A stretch of DNA of 53,731 nucleotides from Planktothrix serta PCC 8927 (GTDB taxonomy: Bacteria; Cyanobacteriota; Cyanobacteriia; Cyanobacteriales; Microcoleaceae). The stretch covers positions 66,792 to 120,522 of the forward strand of contig NZ_LR734826.1 in NCBI RefSeq assembly GCF_900010725.2, written 5' to 3'. The translations under genes were made by a program, and so were the position numbers. Positions 50,320-53,731 of the stretch are shown in pieces. The stretch's first letter is position 1, and every line of letters starts with the position of its first letter. The notes beneath the pieces are model-generated. The model did not search any database. It saw only the letters and a program-made list of their open reading frames with translations, and had not been told where the DNA came from.

Positions 50320-50628
50320 TTAAGGATTTTCTAACAATAAAGCTCTAAAACCAGCTTGTATAAAATGAAAGTCAGCCGTTACCGCATTGATTAAACCTTG
50401 ATCTGCCATAACAATAAATGAAATACAGTCTGTTAAACCCCAAGTTTTATCAGGGCGTGCTTCATAAACTTGAAGTGCACGAATTAGTAACTTTGTATCT
50501 ACAGTAACAACATAAATATTGTCTGTCTCATAACATTGTTGAATAAATCTAACAGCATGATACTGATCACGAGGATTTAATAAAGCTTGAATAAAAACCG
50601 TATCTAGTAGTAAACGGGAATTGCTCAT
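50320..50628 (-). CDS. PIN-domain toxin, internally shortened
   Basis: 102 residues. PIN toxins are metal-dependent RNases with three or four acidic residues. The first is in LLLDTVFIQALLNPRDQYH (D9), the late ones in TWGLTDCISFIVM and INAVTADFHF. The usual length is about 135 residues; here HAVRFIQQCYETDNIYVVTVDTKLL joins the first helix almost directly to the late strand, so the segment with the second acidic residue (the L-x-E-x-x-N-A-L helix) seems missing. It may be inactive. It overlaps the antitoxin gene by 4 bases. Confidence 0.78.
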   Translation of the reverse strand: MSNSRLLLDTVFIQALLNPRDQYHAVRFIQQCYETDNIYVVTVDTKLLIRALQVYEARPDKTWGLTDCISFIVMADQGLINAVTADFHFIQAGFRALLLENP

Positions 50629-50906
50629 TGAGAATTATCTGGGTAACGTTTTGCTGTTCCATATAGATAATGATCATGATTGATTGACCAATCTTGAGAA
50701 GCCTCAACAGTTCCCATTATTGATTCTAAGACATCCCAAGCATTTTGTTGATTTTGAACAAAAGTTACCTTTTGCTCAGTTTCTTCTTCTTCGTGTTCTG
50801 TATTCCCTTCAGTATGCAGATAAGTTTGTAACCATTCTGCCAGTTGACGGACTTCAATAGCGGATAATTTTTGAATAGCCGCTTCAACTTCTGTTAGTGA
50901 ATTCAT
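50625..50906 (-). CDS. Antitoxin partner of the PIN protein
   Basis: 93 residues. The N-terminal helix EVEAAIQKLSAIEVRQLAEWLQTYL is the AbrB/DUF2281-like helix seen in many small PIN antitoxins, followed by an acidic stretch (EHEEEETEQ) and a WDVLESIMGTVEASQDWSINHDHYLYG toxin-binding tail. It is the upstream gene of the pair, as is normal. Confidence 0.75.
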   Translation of the reverse strand: MNSLTEVEAAIQKLSAIEVRQLAEWLQTYLHTEGNTEHEEEETEQKVTFVQNQQNAWDVLESIMGTVEASQDWSINHDHYLYGTAKRYPDNSQ

Positions 50907-50984
50907 CCTATTTTAGCGGTTAAGTAACAATTTGATTTTAACATTATTTTTAAATCCCTCGTTCCCTCGTTTCTAGGCTCTACT

Positions 50985-51090
50985 CTTAGAAACCGGGTTT
51001 CTCACAATATCTGGATTTGATGCAATTATTGAATTAGAAACCCGGTTTCTTGAGTTTTTGCGATCGCCCTACAGAAACCCGGTTTCTTGA
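50985..51090. repeat. Palindromic repeat cassette (AGAAACCCGGTTTCT family), right copy
   Basis: The same order of elements as the left copy: AGAAACCGGGTTTCT, TATCTGGATTTGATGCAATT, AGAAACCCGGTTTCTTGAG, then TTTTTGCGATCGC and a third palindrome. It ends just before the stop of hisF. Confidence 0.9.
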
Positions 51091-51094
51091 GGAT

Positions 51095-51874
51095 CTAGGA
51101 AATTTGAATATTTCTAACAGGAACGTGATGCTCTGCTAAATAACTCTTAATTTCTCCCACGCTTAATTGACCATAATGCAATAACGACGCTAACAGCGCG
51201 GCTTCGGCTTTCCCCTGGGTTAACGCTTCATAAATATGCTCACAAGTACCAGCGCCCCCGGATGCAATTACCGGAATTTCCACAGATTCAGCAATTTTTC
51301 GCGTTAATTCCAAGTCATATCCCGCCTGGGTGCCATCGGCGTCCATACTCGTAACTAGGAGTTCCCCGGCGCCCCGTTGGGTGACTTCTTCAGCCCATTT
51401 GAGAGCATCAATTCCCGTATTTTCCCGACCTCCACGCACATAAACATCCCAACCGGGATTATCAAGATCAGTCCGACGCCGAGCATCAATTGCTACCACA
51501 ATACACTGTACTCCAAAGCGATCGCTGGCCCGATTAATCAAGTTAGGATCACGAACTGCCGCCGAATTAATACTGACTTTATCGGCTCCGGCTCTTAACA
51601 AATTTTTAATCATTTCTAAGTTTTGAATTCCACCCCCGACGGTTAAGGGAATAAACACCTGTTCGGCGGTGCGATAGACCACATCAAAAATAATATCTCG
51701 GTCTTCATGGGTAGCGGTAATATCCAGAAAGACTAATTCATCGGCTCCTGCATCGTTATAAGCCGCCGCCAACTCCACCGGATCTCCAGCATCTTTCAAA
51801 TCAACAAAATTAACTCCCTTCACCACTCGACCCGCTTTAACATCTAAACAAGGCAAAATTCGTTTCGCAAGCAT
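51095..51874 (-). CDS. hisF: Imidazole glycerol phosphate synthase subunit HisF
   Basis: 259 residues from the ATG at 51874 ([12 protein letters not shown], the normal family start); a GTG two codons upstream is possible but less likely. HisF is the cyclase subunit, a TIM barrel that uses ammonia from HisH to make IGP and AICAR in histidine synthesis. D11 ([12 protein letters not shown]) and the Asp in VVAIDARRR are the catalytic pair, and [10 protein letters not shown] and [10 protein letters not shown] bind phosphate. A single gene here. Confidence 0.95.
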   Translation of the reverse strand: MLAKRILPCLDVKAGRVVKGVNFVDLKDAGDPVELAAAYNDAGADELVFLDITATHEDRDIIFDVVYRTAEQVFIPLTVGGGIQNLEMIKNLLRAGADKVSINSAAVRDPNLINRASDRFGVQCIVVAIDARRRTDLDNPGWDVYVRGGRENTGIDALKWAEEVTQRGAGELLVTSMDADGTQAGYDLELTRKIAESVEIPVIASGGAGTCEHIYEALTQGKAEAALLASLLHYGQLSVGEIKSYLAEHHVPVRNIQIS

Positions 51875-52058
51875 AATCACGCTTTGTGCATTGGGACAGC
51901 AAAATTTAGGGCAAAAATCCCTGGTTTCAGTTTATAGCAATTGTAGCCCGTCAACTCGGCTTAAGTTTATGAGGGAATCAGCAACCGGAACCGGATCAAT
52001 ATTGTGTTGCTGGAAGTAAGAAGCAGTTAGAAGTCATAAAAAATGAGGGGAATAAAAA

Positions 52059-53657
52059 ATGGGCTTTCAGTTCATCCGTTATGGGGTTTTTAAAATCAGT
52101 TTTTCAGTCATAGTTAGCCTAATATTTAATTTAATTTTTAACGCTAAAATTATGGCGTTGACGGCTCAGGAAATTAACCGCATCAGTCAACCGATTACGG
52201 TATTAATTGAGGGTTTAAATCCAGGTTCAGGGGTAATTATTGCCAAAAATGAGAATATTTATTATGTATTAACGGCGAATCATGTTGTTAAAACTCCCGA
52301 TGAATATTCGGTAATTACTGTTGATGGTGAACAATATCCAATTGATTACAATCAAGTAATTAAATTCCCTGGAATTGATTTAGCAATTTTGTCCTTTAGG
52401 AGTGAAAAAAACTATTCTATTGCCCAGTTAGGAGATTATAATTATGATAGAACATCTCAATATATTTTTATTTCAGGATGGCCTGATTCTAAATTACCTA
52501 TTGCTGACCGCAGACGAGTCTTTACAGCCGGATTATTAATCAATGAAGCGGAAAAAGCCCCGTTAATTAAAGAACCATTTACCAGAGGATATGATCTATT
52601 TTATACGAATCGAACCCAAGTGGGAATGAGTGGATCTCCGATTTTAGATACGGAGGGAAGGGTAATTGGAATTCATGGGAAATCAGAAGGACAAATCTTT
52701 GAAAATCCAGAGTTAGGATCGGTTTCCCGTGTTACATTAGGATACAGTGCCGGAATTCCGATTCAGAAGTTTTTACAATCAGGAATTGTATTAAATTTAA
52801 ACGTAACTCGTCAATCTCCTTCCCCCCTAAAAGCAACGGAATTAGACTCAATTCATCAGGTTTTAACTATTCCTCAATTGGGGGGAGAATCAACGGCTTT
52901 AGATTGGTCAAATCGGGGGAATCAATTCTATCGTTTAGAACAATGGCAAGAGGCGTTAAAAGCCTTTGATCAAGCGATTACAATTCAATCTAATTTTTAT
53001 CCGGCTTGGTACGGACGGGGGAATACTTTAGCACAATTAAAACAGTATTCAGAAGCGATTCAATCCTATTCTAAAACAACACAAATTCAGCCAAATTTTT
53101 ATTTGGCTTGGCGAGAGAAAGGTAAGGTTTTGATTAAATTACAAGAATATGAAGATGCGTTATTAGCTTGGAATATAGCCATTAAAATTAAACCCGATGA
53201 TTATCAAATTTGGTATCTGCGGGGAAATCTATTAATGAATCATTTAAAACAGGATCAAGAGGCGATTCAATCCTATAATCAAGTTATTAATTTAAAGCCG
53301 GATTTTGTTAATGCTTGGACAAATCGAGGCATGGCTTATTATCGATTACAAAATTATGAGGAAGCAATTTTATCATTTGAGCAGTCTTTAAAGTTAGATA
53401 ATAAACAGGAAAAAATTTGGCAGTTACGGGGAGAAATATTACTAAAATTACAACTTTATTCTCAAGCGTTAACTTCGGCTGAAAATGCTTTAGCTTTAAA
53501 CTCCCAAAATCCGCAACTTTGGATGTTAAAAGCTGAAATTTTAGCTAAAATGAAGGAATACCAACAAGCTCGAACTTCTGCATTAAGGGCGTTAAGATTT
53601 CAACCGCGCGATCGAGAAATTATTAATTTTATTCGTTCTTTAAGTTCACCCCATTAA
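52059..53657 (+). CDS. Exported trypsin-like serine protease with TPR repeats
   Basis: 532 residues. The N terminus is basic and then hydrophobic (VFKISFSVIVSLIFNLIFNAKIMALT), a signal peptide or anchor. The trypsin-like domain has the triad LTANHVV (His), PGIDLAILSF (Asp) and QVGMSGSPILDTEGRVIGIHG (Ser), up to about residue 240. From about 285 to 530 run about seven TPR units, for example WSNRGNQFYRLEQWQEALKAFDQAITIQSNFYPAW. The TPR part could bind a partner or substrate in the periplasm. The combination is common in cyanobacteria. Confidence 0.9.
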   Translation: MGFQFIRYGVFKISFSVIVSLIFNLIFNAKIMALTAQEINRISQPITVLIEGLNPGSGVIIAKNENIYYVLTANHVVKTPDEYSVITVDGEQYPIDYNQVIKFPGIDLAILSFRSEKNYSIAQLGDYNYDRTSQYIFISGWPDSKLPIADRRRVFTAGLLINEAEKAPLIKEPFTRGYDLFYTNRTQVGMSGSPILDTEGRVIGIHGKSEGQIFENPELGSVSRVTLGYSAGIPIQKFLQSGIVLNLNVTRQSPSPLKATELDSIHQVLTIPQLGGESTALDWSNRGNQFYRLEQWQEALKAFDQAITIQSNFYPAWYGRGNTLAQLKQYSEAIQSYSKTTQIQPNFYLAWREKGKVLIKLQEYEDALLAWNIAIKIKPDDYQIWYLRGNLLMNHLKQDQEAIQSYNQVINLKPDFVNAWTNRGMAYYRLQNYEEAILSFEQSLKLDNKQEKIWQLRGEILLKLQLYSQALTSAENALALNSQNPQLWMLKAEILAKMKEYQQARTSALRALRFQPRDREIINFIRSLSSPH

Positions 53658-53669
53658 TGTTAACTTAAC

Positions 53670-53731
53670 CCACGTTAGCCCTGAACTAAAGTTCGGGCTA
53701 AGAGCTAAAGTCATCTAAAGATGACTAAGAT
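53670..53731. repeat. Dispersed palindromes at the right window edge
   Basis: Two short imperfect palindromes: AGCCCTGAACTAAAGTTCGGGCT and GTCATCTAAAGATGAC. These are of the family found between cyanobacterial genes, here right after the protease gene, where they could end its transcript. The repeat runs off the window. Confidence 0.6.

Overview
This window looks like chromosomal DNA from a filamentous cyanobacterium, of the Planktothrix/Oscillatoria type as far as can be judged. The DNA is AT-rich. The cyanobacterial HIP1 octamer GCGATCGC recurs throughout, inside genes and between them. Several palindromic repeat families known from cyanobacterial intergenic DNA are present, and the housekeeping proteins (RemA-like, HisF, RuvA, PerR with rubrerythrin) are of cyanobacterial type. 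The genus is an inference, not a measurement.

Layout. 1-386 holds the end of an unknown gene, followed by a convergent DUF29 gene. 1117-10589 (minus strand) is a tight five-gene operon: a membrane-anchored coiled-coil McrB-like AAA+ protein, a DUF2357/McrC-like partner, an SF1 (Upf1-like) helicase, a two-HKD phospholipase-D-type nuclease and a large protein of unknown function. It resembles the coiled-coil McrBC derivatives called CoCoNuTs and is the best candidate here for a little-described defence system. 10771-13281 (plus) is a methionine-salvage cluster (mtnD, mtnW, mtnB) with a RuBisCO-like enolase. 13363-20542 carries mixed single genes: GNAT, SRAP, quinone reductase, remA-gmk, a TPR-GNAT fusion with a duplicated tail, a methyltransferase and a HicAB pair. 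20543-21045 is a gene-free stretch with an IS200/IS605-like end.

21046-25827 (minus) encodes cell-surface and exported proteins: a polysaccharide deacetylase, an RTX/Calx-beta/FG-GAP protein and an SLH protein. 25924-33014 has rubredoxin with an HI0933-type flavoprotein, an MFS transporter, a hybrid-sensing histidine kinase, ruvA and a PsiE-like membrane protein. 33287-36895 encodes a 1202-residue membrane protein with an alpha/beta-hydrolase-like GYSGGG motif. A tRNA-Ala(GGC) gene and a small membrane protein follow on the minus strand.

37774-48673 (plus) is a second defence-type locus: SNF2-like helicase with DUF3883, an orphan HigA-type regulator, a DUF1156 DNA methyltransferase, a DUF499 ATPase, then a zeta-toxin-like P-loop protein with a small overlapping partner. 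The core matches the helicase-methylase-ATPase (Hma-type) composition. Repeats have accumulated between these genes, and one perfect palindrome sits in frame inside the methyltransferase. 48899-50187 is a divergent perR/rubrerythrin pair with a perfect Per-box-like operator on the rubrerythrin promoter. The right end carries a shortened PIN toxin/antitoxin pair between two copies of a palindromic repeat cassette, then hisF and an exported trypsin-like protease with TPR repeats.

All family assignments come from reading motifs by eye; no alignment or database search was run.
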